From: Candidatus Avimicrobium faecavium
GTDB taxonomy: Bacteria; Bacillota; Clostridia; Oscillospirales; Ruminococcaceae
Direction of reading: 5' to 3'
Length of the DNA stretch: 39,445 nucleotides
NCBI GenBank assembly: GCA_904419105.1
Contig: CAJFQR010000002.1
Coordinates: 1,198 to 40,642, forward strand
The notes beneath the pieces are model-generated. The model was not told the origin of the DNA and did no database searches. It saw nothing but the letters and a program-made list of their open reading frames with translations. The number at the start of each line of letters is the position of its first letter. Positions within the stretch are counted from its first letter, which is position 1. Shown piece after piece: positions 24,361-32,458 of the stretch. Both the position numbers and the translations under genes were made by a program.

Positions 24361-24552
24361 GAAAGGAAGGCCAGAAAGGCAGCGGCACACGAAGCGAAAG
24401 TTTCCCTGTCCGGGCCTTTTTCAGAAGGCGGACCGCCCTGTACGAAGGCCCGGGAGCGGCCCCGGCTTTTGCGTCCCCCTCTGCCGGGCGCGCCTCTGCG
24501 CACAAAGCGGGCCAAAAACCCGCTCCCCTGCGCAAAAAGCAAGCTATTTCAC

Positions 24553-24582
24553 TTGACAGCGGCCCACCCGGTACGGTATACT
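24553..24582 (+). promoter_or_regulatory. Promoter of rpmH
   Basis: TTGACA, 18-base spacer, TATACT, about 45 bases before the rpmH ATG; the best -35 in the window. Confidence 0.85.
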
Positions 24583-24630
24583 ATTAACTTGCAAGGTTTC
24601 GCTTTTTAGCCTGGAAAGGAGGGAAAGAGG

Positions 24631-24765
24631 ATGCTTCGTACCTATCAGCCCAAGAAGCTCCAGCGCAAGAAGGAGCACGGCTTCCGCAAGAGAATGAAGA
24701 CCAGAAACGGTCGCAAGGTGCTCGCGCGCAGAAGAGCCAAGGGCAGAGCAAGACTGTCCCACTGA
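24631..24765 (+). CDS. rpmH: Ribosomal protein L34
   Basis: A 44-residue basic protein, MLRTYQPKKLQRKKEHGFRK through to RAKGRARLSH, the standard bL34 sequence of the large subunit. GGAAAGGAGGG precedes the ATG. It uses AGA codons more than its neighbours, as highly expressed r-protein genes of this kind can. It heads the rpmH-rnpA-yidD-yidC-jag run on the right arm of the origin. Confidence 0.98.
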   Translation: MLRTYQPKKLQRKKEHGFRKRMKTRNGRKVLARRRAKGRARLSH

Positions 24766-24770
24766 TGAAC

Positions 24771-24805
24771 CAGGGCCGCAAACCAACGCGTTGTGGTCCT
24801 GTTTT
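24771..24805 (+). terminator. Attenuator hairpin between rpmH and rnpA
   Basis: CAGGGCCGCAA pairs with TTGTGGTCCTG (11 bp, two G-T pairs) followed by TTTT. It would lower rnpA expression relative to the abundant L34. Confidence 0.65.
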
Positions 24806-24835
24806 GTTATGGGAAGGGGAAACGGGGGACTCGGT

Positions 24836-25240
24836 ATGCAGTCGGTCACACTCAATCAGAATCGGGATTTCCGGCGGGTTTACGCCCGGGGCAGGAACCG
24901 GGTCGGCCGCCTGCTGGTCACCTATATGATGAAAAACCGGCTCGGCGTCAACCGGGTGGGCTTCACCGCCACCAAAAAGGTCGGCAAGGCCTGCGCCCGC
25001 AACCGGGCCCGCCGTGTGATGCGGGAGGCCTACCGCCAGCTGGAGCCGGGGCTTGGCACCGGGTATGACATCGTCTTTGTCGCCCGCAGCGCCACCGCCG
25101 CCGTCAAGATGCAGGAGGTCCTCGCCGTCATGCGCCAGCAGCTCCCCGCCCTCGAGCGGGAGCTCAAGGCCCCCCGCCGCCCCGATAAGTCCGCCCACAA
25201 GGCCGCCCCCGCCGGCGGCAGACCGGGAGGGGACCGCTGA
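24836..25240 (+). CDS. rnpA: Ribonuclease P protein component
   Basis: Protein subunit of RNase P, which matures the 5' ends of tRNAs. The 134-residue product begins MQSVTLNQNRDFRRVYARG and carries the conserved RNR-x-RR signature (RNRARRVMREAYR) and VGFTATKKVGKA. The frame is open to TTG 24791, but that codon is inside the hairpin; ATG 24836 gives the family start with GGGGGA before it. The C-terminus has a basic, Ala/Pro-rich extension of about 25 residues. The stop overlaps the yidD start by one base (TGATG). Confidence 0.95.
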   Translation: MQSVTLNQNRDFRRVYARGRNRVGRLLVTYMMKNRLGVNRVGFTATKKVGKACARNRARRVMREAYRQLEPGLGTGYDIVFVARSATAAVKMQEVLAVMRQQLPALERELKAPRRPDKSAHKAAPAGGRPGGDR

Positions 25241-25521
25241 TGTCCCTTCCCAACCCCCTCAAGCAGATCTGCCTCAAACTGATCCGCTTCTATCAGACCG
25301 CCATCAGCCCCTATACCCCGCCCCATTGCCGGTTCTACCCCACCTGCAGCGCCTATGCGTTCCAGGCCATCAGCCGGTTCGGGGTGCTGCGGGGCGGGTT
25401 CCTTGCGGCAAAGCGCATCCTGCGCTGCAACCCGCTGTTCCCCGGCGGCTATGACCCGGTGCCGGAGGAGTTTTCCCTCTTTCGGAAAAAGCCCTCCTCC
25501 CCGCCCGGGAAAACCGAATAG
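25240..25521 (+). CDS. yidD: Membrane-insertion efficiency factor YidD
   Basis: A 93-residue YidD, helper of YidC-dependent insertion. The signature is complete: FYQTAISPYTPPHCRFYPTC, SAYAFQAI and the RCNPLFPGGYDPVP ending, with an N-terminal amphipathic helix (LKQICLKLIRFYQ). It overlaps rnpA by one base. The 205 bases that follow hold no gene and lead into the yidC ribosome site. Confidence 0.95.
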   Translation: MSLPNPLKQICLKLIRFYQTAISPYTPPHCRFYPTCSAYAFQAISRFGVLRGGFLAAKRILRCNPLFPGGYDPVPEEFSLFRKKPSSPPGKTE

Positions 25522-25726
25522 CCACCGGCGCCCTGTTCCCCGCAGCGGGGACCGGGCTCCACCAGGGACCGGCCGCGTTTTTCCCCAGATCTTCGTATGA
25601 AAAACCCCGCCAGCGTCCCTTTTTTCATTTTTCAGGCACACCGTCCGATCAGGCCACCCCTCCTTCTCCTCCCGGCCGGCGGATCCGGCGCCCATCTCAC
25701 ACCCACCCAAAGGAGAACACGCAACC

Positions 25727-26878
25727 ATGAGAATTCTCGGTATCCCGCTTGGCTGGGTCCTCTATTTCTTCTATTCCCTTGTGCAGAACTACGGCCTGGC
25801 GCTGGTGCTCTTCACCGTGCTGACCCGGCTCATCCTTCTGCCGCTGGCTGTCAACCAGCAAAAGGGCATGGTCAAAATGGCCATGTTCCGCCCGAAGATG
25901 GAGGAGATCCAGAAAAAGTACGCCAAAAACCCCCAGAAAATGAACGAGGAGATGACCGCCCTCTACGCCAGGGAGGGGTATAACCCTCTGAGCGGCTGTC
26001 TGCCGATGCTGATCCAGCTGCCGATCCTCTTCGGCCTGATCGATGTCATCTACAATCCCCTCACCCACCTGCTGCGGATGGACGCCTCGGTGATCGACAG
26101 CGCCACCACCATTGCCCAGCAGGTCCTCGGCCAGGCCGGCATGAGCCGGTACAGCGCCGAAATGAGCATCATCCACGCCGTGGCGGAAAATGCCTCCGCC
26201 TTCTCCACCCTTGGGGAGGGCTTTGTCTCCGCCATCCAGAACTTTGACTTTACCTTCTTCGGGCTGGACCTCGGCGTCACCCCGAGCTTTGCCCTGAATG
26301 TCTATCTGCTGATTCCGGTGCTCAGCTGCCTTACCTCCTTCCTGATGATGCGCCTGACGATGAAGAACTCCGTCGCCGCCAGCGACCCGTCCACCGCCAA
26401 GATGAACAAGTCGATGAGCTTCATCACCCCTCTGCTCTCGCTGTGGATCGGCTTTGAGGTACCGGCCGGCGTGGGCATCTACTGGCTCATGTCCAATATC
26501 CTGGCCATCTTCCAGTCGCTGGTGCTCAACAAGTTCTTCAACCCGGCGGAAACCGCCGCCAAGGTCAAGGCCGAGCTGGAAGCCCAGCGGGAGGCCGAAC
26601 GCCAGGAGAAGATCGAGGCCCGCAAGGCCGCCAAGGAAAAGCAGGCCGCCCAGAACCGGGCCGCCGCCGCTGCCGCCCTGTCCGGCAAGAAGGGCAGAAA
26701 GCACGCCGCCCCCGTCCGGGAGCAGACCCTTGTGGAGATGGCCGAGGACGAGGAGATCGACGAGAAGGCCCTCTCCCAGAAGGAGATCAACCGGATGAAG
26801 CTGGCCGCCGCCCGCCGCCGCGATGCGGAAAAGTACGGCGAGGAGTATGTAGATGTCACCGACCACGATCTCGAGTGA
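25727..26878 (+). CDS. yidC: Membrane protein insertase YidC (SpoIIIJ/OxaA type)
   Basis: Insertase for membrane proteins, 383 residues. The conserved core is present: the first helix WVLYFFYSLVQNYGLALVLF, the basic hydrophilic groove region (TRLILLPLAVNQQKGMVKM), the cytoplasmic helical hairpin MEEIQKKYAKNPQKMNEEM, and GCLPMLIQLPILFGL. There is no lipoprotein signal of the Bacillus kind. About 100 residues after the last helix form a charged, Ala/Glu/Lys-rich tail, longer than in Bacillus, possibly for ribosome contact. AAAGGAG lies before the ATG. Confidence 0.95.
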   Translation: MRILGIPLGWVLYFFYSLVQNYGLALVLFTVLTRLILLPLAVNQQKGMVKMAMFRPKMEEIQKKYAKNPQKMNEEMTALYAREGYNPLSGCLPMLIQLPILFGLIDVIYNPLTHLLRMDASVIDSATTIAQQVLGQAGMSRYSAEMSIIHAVAENASAFSTLGEGFVSAIQNFDFTFFGLDLGVTPSFALNVYLLIPVLSCLTSFLMMRLTMKNSVAASDPSTAKMNKSMSFITPLLSLWIGFEVPAGVGIYWLMSNILAIFQSLVLNKFFNPAETAAKVKAELEAQREAERQEKIEARKAAKEKQAAQNRAAAAAALSGKKGRKHAAPVREQTLVEMAEDEEIDEKALSQKEINRMKLAAARRRDAEKYGEEYVDVTDHDLE

Positions 26879-26912
26879 CACCGGTGCCTGCCTAAGATGA
26901 GGAGGAACCTGT

Positions 26913-28118
26913 ATGATCAGAACCACAGTCGGCAGCGGCCGCACGGTGGAGGAGGCCATCGAGGCCGCCTGTACCGAACTCGGCTGCAGCCGTGACCAAA
27001 TCGAATTTGAGATCCTCACGCTGGCGAAAAAGAGCTTTTTCGGCCTGCGTGTTACCCCGGCCCAGGTGCGGGTGAGCTATGACGACGGCGTCCCGGAGCC
27101 CAAGGCCCAGCGTCCGCAGGACCAGCGGCGTCCGAAGGACCAGAGGCGCCCTGAGGGCCAGCGGCGCCCGAAGGACCAGAGGCGCCCTGAGGACCAGCCC
27201 CGCCCGGAGGACCAGCGGCGCCCGGAGGACCAGCAGCGCCCGGAGGGCCAGCAGCGTCCGCAGGACCAGCCCCGCCCGGCCGAACAGCGCCCTTCTGCGG
27301 CCGAAGTCCCGGCCCCGAAAGCCGCCGAACCGGCTCCGGCCGCCCCGGCAGTGCCCACGGCACAGGAGAACGGAACCTTCCTGGAGGAGATCGTCTCGCT
27401 GCCCCCCCTCACCGATGAGATCCCCGACGCCGTCCGCCCGAAGGCGGAGGCTGCGGTGGACTACCTCACCGGCGTGATCCGGGCGATGGGTGTGGAGAAC
27501 TTCACCGTCACCCCGAAGATGCGGGAGGACACCCTGGTGCTGATGATCGAGGGCAGAAACATCGGCGTCGTCATCGGCCGCCGGGGCGAGACCCTCAACG
27601 CCCTGCAGACCCTCACCGGCCTGGCCGCAAACCAGGGCGAGCGCCGGGAGGACGGCGCCTATGTCCGGGTCAACCTGGACAGCGGCCACTACCGGGAAAA
27701 GCGCAACCGCACACTGGAGGAGCTGGCCACCAAGGTCGCCCTCAACGCGGTGCGCACCGGCCGCAGCACCACCCTGGAGCCGATGAACCCCTTTGACCGC
27801 CGCATCATCCACGCGGCAGTGGCCCGGGTGGATGGCGCCGTCTCCACCTCGGTCGGAAACGAGCCCACCCGCCGGGTGGTCATCAGCTCCGCCAATCCCC
27901 GCCGCAGCACCGACCGGGACAGCCGTTCCGGTGACCGCCGCAGCCGCTCCGGCTCCCGCGGCAGCTCCCGTGGGGACCGCCGGTATGGCGACCGCCGCCG
28001 GGACAGCCGCCCCCGTGACGGCCGTCCGGCCCAGCAGCCGGAGGAGAACACCGCCCCGGCCAAACAGCCGCTGAAGGAGGCCGCCGACCAGCCGCTCTAC
28101 GGCAAGATCGAGCTGTAA
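26913..28118 (+). CDS. khpB: RNA-binding protein Jag/KhpB with hexapeptide repeats
   Basis: KhpB (Jag, EloR) binds RNA and with KhpA affects cell elongation in streptococci. The 401-residue protein has the Jag-N domain (1-55, ending KSFFGLRVTPAQVRV), a linker with about ten hexapeptides of the form RRPxDQ (66-127), a Pro/Ala stretch, the KH domain (NIGVVIGRRGETLNALQTLT), the R3H domain (NPFDRRIIHAAV) and a basic Arg/Ser/Asp tail (RSGDRRSRSGSRGSSRGDRR). Such length is about twice that of many Jag proteins. GAGGAGG precedes the ATG; yidC is 34 bases upstream. mnmE, the usual next gene, is missing. Confidence 0.95.
   Translation: MIRTTVGSGRTVEEAIEAACTELGCSRDQIEFEILTLAKKSFFGLRVTPAQVRVSYDDGVPEPKAQRPQDQRRPKDQRRPEGQRRPKDQRRPEDQPRPEDQRRPEDQQRPEGQQRPQDQPRPAEQRPSAAEVPAPKAAEPAPAAPAVPTAQENGTFLEEIVSLPPLTDEIPDAVRPKAEAAVDYLTGVIRAMGVENFTVTPKMREDTLVLMIEGRNIGVVIGRRGETLNALQTLTGLAANQGERREDGAYVRVNLDSGHYREKRNRTLEELATKVALNAVRTGRSTTLEPMNPFDRRIIHAAVARVDGAVSTSVGNEPTRRVVISSANPRRSTDRDSRSGDRRSRSGSRGSSRGDRRYGDRRRDSRPRDGRPAQQPEENTAPAKQPLKEAADQPLYGKIEL
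27108..27293 (+). repeat. 18-bp in-frame minisatellite in jag
   Basis: About ten 18-base units encode RPQDQR, RPKDQR, RPEGQR, RPEDQ(P/R/Q) and variants. Units are unequal but clearly homologous at the DNA level, so copy number can be expected to vary between strains. Confidence 0.9.
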
Positions 28119-28178
28119 GGAGAACAGGGCAGATATGCGCAGCGCAAGGGTTTCTCCCCAAAGCCGCTGCACGAAACA

Positions 28179-28206
28179 CACCCCCGGGATACCCCGGGGG
28201 TGTTTT
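28179..28206 (+). terminator. Terminator after jag
   Basis: CACCCCCGGG/CCCGGGGGTG stem then TTTT; ends the rpmH-jag run. Confidence 0.9.
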
Positions 28207-28308
28207 GTTATCCGCTGCGCGTTTACGGGCAGCCAGGGCCCGGCGTCCCCCGCCCGGCTTTTTCCCGCTGCACTTTTCTGCTCTCCCTTCCCTTTTCCCC
28301 TCCCCGTC

Positions 28309-28317
28309 TGCTATAAT
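28309..28317 (+). promoter_or_regulatory. Extended -10 promoter
   Basis: TGcTATAAT, a perfect extended -10, 28 bases before the flavoprotein ATG; -35 not recognisable. Confidence 0.65.
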
Positions 28318-28345
28318 AGAAAAAACGGCAAAAGGATGTGTTTGT

Positions 28346-28819
28346 ATGCAGCACCGTATGCGCGAATTTCAGATGACCGAACCCGCCGTGCAGAGCCTCC
28401 TGGACCGCTGCCCGGTGATGATCCTCTCCACCACCGGCGCCGACGGCTTCCCCTACGGCGTGCCGGTGCATACCCTCTGGCTGGACGGGAAGCTCTACTT
28501 CCACGGCCTGCCTCAGGGGGAAAAGCTCGCCAACATCGCCCGGGATCCCCGGGTCTGCCTCACCGGAGCGGACTTCCGGGGGATCCTCTCGGAGGGGGTC
28601 TCCAGCCCCTGCGATGCCGATGCCGCCTATGAGTGCGTGGTCGTCCGGGGCCGTGCGGCGCTGGTGAGCGGCCTGGCGGAAAAGCGCCGGATCCTGGCGG
28701 CGATCGTCCATAAACTGGCGCCGGAGCTGGACGCCCTGCCGCTGGCCGAAGCCCGTGTGGCGGGCACCGCCGTGGTGGAGGTGACCCCGGTGAGCGTGAC
28801 GGGGAAGTACCACGACTAA
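28346..28819 (+). CDS. NimA-like FMN-binding flavoprotein (PNPOx fold)
   Basis: A 157-residue split-barrel flavoprotein related to pyridoxamine-phosphate oxidase and to NimA nitroimidazole reductases. The typical run VMILSTTGADGFPYGVPVHT, LDGKLYFHG and GEKLANIARDPRVCL is present (about 23-75). Substrate unknown; many members are reductases. ATG 28346 is chosen over a longer upstream frame because AAAGGATG precedes it and the promoter ends at 28317. The same fold occurs as the C-terminal domain of the fusion at 36945. Confidence 0.85.
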   Translation: MQHRMREFQMTEPAVQSLLDRCPVMILSTTGADGFPYGVPVHTLWLDGKLYFHGLPQGEKLANIARDPRVCLTGADFRGILSEGVSSPCDADAAYECVVVRGRAALVSGLAEKRRILAAIVHKLAPELDALPLAEARVAGTAVVEVTPVSVTGKYHD

Positions 28820-28834
28820 CAGAGAGCACAAACC

Positions 28835-28870
28835 GAAAGCGCGGCAGGGGCCGGTTCCCGCCGCGCTTTC
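28835..28870 (+). terminator. Terminator after the flavoprotein gene
   Basis: GAAAGCGCGGC/GCCGCGCTTTC stem (11 bp) with a 14-base loop, then CGCTTTTC; the T-run is imperfect. Confidence 0.6.
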
Positions 28871-29021
28871 CGCTTTTCAAAAAATTTTTCCCCGCACCTG
28901 CAACAAAACGCCCCTCCCTGCGCATATATAGGGCAGAACACCCCGCACACGGGGTCCTGATACAGCCACACCACCCGCCGCAGAGCCTGCGCCGGGGGTT
29001 CCAGACAAGGAGGAGCACACT

Positions 29022-30038
29022 ATGAAACAGTCCACCATCATCGCCATCGCCGGTGCAGCCGCCATCGCCGTTCTCGGCGCCGTGGCCCTGCCCCTGACTC
29101 AGACCGCCTCTGCCGACATCACCGAGGACCGCGCCAGGGAAATCGCCCTTGCGGACGCCGGCCTCGCCGAGGCGGATACCCAGTACCTCCGCACCAAGGC
29201 CGACTATGACGACGGCCGCTCGGTCTACGAGGTGGAGTTCTACGCCGATGGCACCGAGTACGACTACGAGATTGCCGCCGCCGACGGCACGATCCTCTCG
29301 AAGGACTATGACGCCGAGGGCTACGCCCCGTCCGCCGCTCAGCCGGCCGGCTCCGCCGGTGGCATCACCGAGGACCGCGCCAGGGAGATCGCCCTTGCGG
29401 ACGCCGGCCTCGCCGAGGCGGACACCCAGTACCTCCGCACTAAGGCCGACTATGACGACGGCCGTTCGGTCTACGAGGTGGAGTTCTACGCCGATGGCAC
29501 CGAGTATGACTACGAGATTGCTGCCGCCGACGGCACCATCCTCTCGAAGGACTATGACGCCGAGGGCTATGCCCCGTCCGCCGCTCAGTCGGCTGGTTCC
29601 GCCGGGGACATCGGCGCCGACCGCGCTAAGGAGATTGCCCTTGCGGACGCCGGCCTCACCGAGGCGGATGCCCAGTACCTCCGCACCAGGGCCGACTATG
29701 ACGACGGCCGTTCGGTCTACGAGGTGGAGTTCTACGCCGATGGCACCGAGTACGACTACGAGATTGCCGCCGCCGACGGCGCCATCCTCTCGAAGGACTA
29801 TGACGCCGAGGGCCTTTCCTGCCAGAGCGGCAGCAGCACCGAAGCGGCGCTCACCGAGGCGGAGGCCAGGGCCATCGTCGCCGGGCGTGCGGGGGTGGAG
29901 GGCACCTTCCGGGAGCTGAAGCTGGACCGGGACGACGGCCGGCTGGTGTACGAGGGGGAGATGCGGTCCGGCCGTACCGAGTACGAGTTTGAGATCGACG
30001 CCGTCACCGGCGCGGTGCTCAGCTGGGAAGTGGAGTAA
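29022..30038 (+). CDS. Secreted protein with four PepSY domains
   Basis: A 338-residue exported protein. Residues 1-31 are a signal peptide (basic MKQ, hydrophobic IAIAGAAAIAVLGAVALP, then TASA before the likely cut). Four PepSY domains follow: three near-identical 82-residue units, each with ITEDRAREIALADAGLAEAD, DYDDGRSVYEVEFYADGTEY and DYEIAAADGTILSKDYDAEG, and a diverged fourth (TEAEARAIVAGRAGVEG). PepSY domains inhibit or shape proteases and occur in surface proteins. AAGGAGG precedes the ATG. There is no LPxTG or lipobox, so it is probably released or loosely held. It is strongly acidic. Confidence 0.93.
   Translation: MKQSTIIAIAGAAAIAVLGAVALPLTQTASADITEDRAREIALADAGLAEADTQYLRTKADYDDGRSVYEVEFYADGTEYDYEIAAADGTILSKDYDAEGYAPSAAQPAGSAGGITEDRAREIALADAGLAEADTQYLRTKADYDDGRSVYEVEFYADGTEYDYEIAAADGTILSKDYDAEGYAPSAAQSAGSAGDIGADRAKEIALADAGLTEADAQYLRTRADYDDGRSVYEVEFYADGTEYDYEIAAADGAILSKDYDAEGLSCQSGSSTEAALTEAEARAIVAGRAGVEGTFRELKLDRDDGRLVYEGEMRSGRTEYEFEIDAVTGAVLSWEVE
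29118..29815 (+). repeat. 246-bp in-frame tandem repeat, about 2.8 copies
   Basis: Units begin at 29118, 29364 and 29610 and are nearly identical at the base level, including silent positions. This shows recent duplication or ongoing gene conversion; the third unit has more changes than the first two. Confidence 0.95.
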
Positions 30039-30079
30039 AGCGCAGACCATACGCTCACGGCAGAGACCGGCAGAATAAG

Positions 30080-30118
30080 GGCCGGGCAGGGGCGCAGAAC
30101 CGTCCCTGCCCGGCCTTT
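30080..30118 (+). terminator. Terminator after the PepSY gene
   Basis: GGCCGGGCAGGG/CCCTGCCCGGCC, 12 bp, then TTT. It lies between convergent genes and could serve both. Confidence 0.8.
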
Positions 30119-30159
30119 GCCTTTCGCAGGCCCTGCCGTGGGTTTTTGTTTTCGGCCTT

Positions 30160-31026
30160 TTATTTCTCCTCCAGCAGCTGCGCCCTTGCCCTCGCCATCT
30201 CGGCCAGCGCCTCCTCCCCGGGCTCCGGGTAGCGGGGCTCACAGGCCTCCAGCGTCTCGGCCACCAGCTCCGCCATCAGGTACCGGGTGTACCACTTCTG
30301 GTCCGCCGGCAGCACATACCACGGGCTGTGCCCGGTGCTCGTCTCCTCCAGCACCTCTTCATACAGCGCCTGATACTCCTCAAACAGCGCCCGGTCCCGC
30401 AGGTCGGACGGGGCAAACTTCCACCGCTTGTCCGGCTCCTCCAGCCGCTCGAGGAACCGCTCCCGCTGCTCCTCCTTCGACAGGTGCAGGAACACCTTGA
30501 CCATCCGGTAGCCGTTTTCGTACAGGTACTCCTCAAAGTCCCGGATCTGCCGGTACCGTTTTTGGAAGAAGTCCTTCTCCCCGTCCTCCAGCACCCGCTC
30601 CGGCAGCCGGTAGGTTTTCCAGATGCCCCGCAGCCGCACCGCCAGCACATCTTCGTACTGGCTCCGGTTGAAGATCCCGATCTTCCCCCGCTCCGGCAGC
30701 TCCCGGACGATCCGCCACAGGTAGTCGTGGGCCAGCTCCTCCCCGGTCGGCGCCTTGAAGCTGTGGACCTGCACCCCCTGGGGGTTCAAACCGGCCATCA
30801 CATGCTTGACCAGGCTGTCCTTCCCCGAGGCGTCCATGCCCTGCAAAAGAAAGACGAGCCCCTCCCGCCCGTCGGCGTAAAAGGCGTCCTGAAGCCGCCG
30901 GATGCGCTCCAGCTGCTCCGGCAGCTGTCCCTCGATCTCCGCCCGGTCGGCGTCCCCGGCGTCGGTGGGCCTCTCCCGGAGGGAGAGCTTCTCCCCCTCC
31001 TTTACCCGGAATTTTGCAAGATCCAT
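30160..31026 (-). CDS. PPK2-family polyphosphate:nucleotide phosphotransferase
   Basis: PPK2 enzymes move phosphate between polyphosphate and nucleoside mono- or diphosphates. The 288-residue protein has the Walker A GMDASGKD (63-70), the Walker B region FNRSQYEDVL (119-128), the lid with KTYRLPERVL and the later RWKFAPSDL. It looks like the single-domain type with about 290-300 residues. The frame stays open 65 codons upstream, but ATG 31026 with GGGAGGG before it gives the family start (MDLAKFRVKEGEKLSL). Acceptor preference (AMP or ADP) cannot be told from the sequence alone. Confidence 0.93.
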   Translation of the reverse strand: MDLAKFRVKEGEKLSLRERPTDAGDADRAEIEGQLPEQLERIRRLQDAFYADGREGLVFLLQGMDASGKDSLVKHVMAGLNPQGVQVHSFKAPTGEELAHDYLWRIVRELPERGKIGIFNRSQYEDVLAVRLRGIWKTYRLPERVLEDGEKDFFQKRYRQIRDFEEYLYENGYRMVKVFLHLSKEEQRERFLERLEEPDKRWKFAPSDLRDRALFEEYQALYEEVLEETSTGHSPWYVLPADQKWYTRYLMAELVAETLEACEPRYPEPGEEALAEMARARAQLLEEK

Positions 31027-31225
31027 ACCGATCCCTCCCTTTTCTCCCAGCATAGCAGACCCGATGGCGGATTCTGTGAACAAACCGTATCCCGGGAAAA
31101 AATTCCCGCCTTCTGCCAGCCTGGCCTCCATCGTACCACAGCCCCGGGCCTCCATCAACCGGCAAACTTCGCCAAATTTTTGCTGCAATTTTTTACATCT
31201 TCGGCTGCACGAAAAGTCCAAACTG

Positions 31226-31234
31226 TGCTATACT
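31226..31234 (+). promoter_or_regulatory. Extended -10 promoter of the CBM9-like gene
   Basis: TGcTATACT about 60 bases before the start; -35 weak. Confidence 0.6.
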
Positions 31235-31293
31235 GTATGAATGACAGCATGACGCTATGCGGCCCGCCGCCGCGGAAAGGCAGGAGAAGATCG

Positions 31294-31809
31294 TTGTTCC
31301 CCATCTGTATGACAGCAGCCCGTCCGGAGTTTGACACCCTCCCGGTGATGAAGGTCACCCACTATCCCCTGGAGCCCCGGGACTACAAGCCCTTTGCCCA
31401 GGGCATCGTGGCGGTGGATCCCCAGCGGCTCTATCTGCGCCTCTGGGCCTTTGAGACCCCGCCGGAGCCGGAGAGCCGCATCCTGCTGGTGCTCCGGCAC
31501 GCCGGCCGCACGCTCACCGCCGCCGCCGGACCGGAGGGGGTCTCCGCCGCGCTGGACGGCGCCCCCTGTGCCCCGCTGGCCTGCCACCCGTTCACCGGGG
31601 ACGACCTCCAGGGCCGCTATTGGGGCTGGCTGGCGGAATACCCGGCGGACCTCCTCGGAGAGCTCGCCCCGGGGGACTCCCTCACCGGCAACCTCTACAA
31701 GTGCTCCGACGGCCGCCGCCCCCACCTCGGCAGCTTCTTCCCGATGGCCGATCCGTCCCGTCCCCTGTCCCCGGAAAACGACGGCGCCTTTGTGCTCCGT
31801 CCCTTCTGA
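31294..31809 (+). CDS. CBM9-like protein of unknown role
   Basis: A protein of about 171 residues. The C-terminal part YWGWLAEYPADLLG, then GNLYKCSDGRRPHLGSFFP, resembles the NFYKCGD...PH...SW pattern of family-9 carbohydrate-binding-like domains. No signal peptide is seen, so it is cytoplasmic, unlike secreted CBM9 modules. The start is uncertain: AGGAG at 31282 sits 7 bases before an in-frame TTG (31294), while ATG 31309 and 31348 lack a good site, so the TTG is chosen. Downstream genes (36-residue peptide, GNAT) are close and may form one unit. Confidence 0.7.
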   Translation: MFPICMTAARPEFDTLPVMKVTHYPLEPRDYKPFAQGIVAVDPQRLYLRLWAFETPPEPESRILLVLRHAGRTLTAAAGPEGVSAALDGAPCAPLACHPFTGDDLQGRYWGWLAEYPADLLGELAPGDSLTGNLYKCSDGRRPHLGSFFPMADPSRPLSPENDGAFVLRPF

Positions 31810-31843
31810 CCCACCGTTTTCAGTTAAAAGGAGAGGTTTTGCG

Positions 31844-31954
31844 ATGAAACTGTTTGCCAAGCTCCTGTCCGCCGCCGGCGTCCTGGCCGGCCTTGCCTAT
31901 CTGGCCTGCCGCGCCGTCGGCTCCCGCCTGCACACCGCCCGCAAGGAGGACTGA
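31844..31954 (+). CDS. 36-residue single-span membrane peptide
   Basis: MKLFAKLLSAAGVLAGLAYL with a following CRAVGS and a basic tail, one membrane helix at about 4-24. AAAGGAGAGG lies 7 bases before the ATG. It is the kind of short gene that automatic callers miss. It is 5 bases from the GNAT start and 34 from the upstream stop, so it belongs to the same operon. No known role; the strong ribosome site and spacing are the main evidence that it is translated. Confidence 0.75.
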   Translation: MKLFAKLLSAAGVLAGLAYLACRAVGSRLHTARKED

Positions 31955-31959
31955 TCCCC

Positions 31960-32457
31960 ATGCCCCGGACATACGACTTCACCATCCGCCCCTGGCAGGA
32001 GGCGGACCTGCCCGCCCTGGTCACCATCTGGAACCAGGTGGTGGAGGACGGCGTCGCCTTCCCCCAGGAGGACCTCCTCACCGAGGAGGCCGGCCAGGCC
32101 TTCTTTGCCGCCCAGAGCCGCACCGCCGTGGCCGTCACCCCCGCCGGGGAGGTGCTCGGCCTCTACATCCTCCACCCGAACAACATCGGCCGCTGCGGCC
32201 ACATCGGCAACGCCAGCTATGCGGTGCGCCGGGACGCCCGGGGCCGCCATGTCGGCGAGGCGCTGGTCCGGGACAGCCTGGCCGCTGCCCCGGCCTGCGG
32301 CTTTTGTGTGATGCAGTTCAACGCCGTCGTCGCCTCAAACCCGGCCCGCAAGCTCTACGAGCGCCTCGGCTTCGTCCCGCTGGGCACCGTCCCCGGCGGC
32401 TTCCGCCTGCCGGACGGCAGCTACTCGGACATCTGCCTCTACTACCACACCCTCTGA
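31960..32457 (+). CDS. GNAT family N-acetyltransferase
   Basis: A 165-residue acetyltransferase with the fold's usual parts: FTIRPWQEADLPALVTIWNQ at the N-terminus, GLYILHPNN, HIGNASYAVRRDARGRHVGE (motif A, acetyl-CoA site) and NAVVASNPARKLYERLGF (motif B). Substrate unknown. AAGGAGGA lies in the end of the upstream peptide gene. A terminator follows directly. Confidence 0.9.
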   Translation: MPRTYDFTIRPWQEADLPALVTIWNQVVEDGVAFPQEDLLTEEAGQAFFAAQSRTAVAVTPAGEVLGLYILHPNNIGRCGHIGNASYAVRRDARGRHVGEALVRDSLAAAPACGFCVMQFNAVVASNPARKLYERLGFVPLGTVPGGFRLPDGSYSDICLYYHTL

Positions 32458-32458
32458 G

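Noticed and set aside
27108..27293. Possible CRISPR array
   Set aside because: Units are 18 bp without spacers and in frame with jag. The arrays at 29118 and 36519 also lack unique spacers of even length. No cas genes are present.
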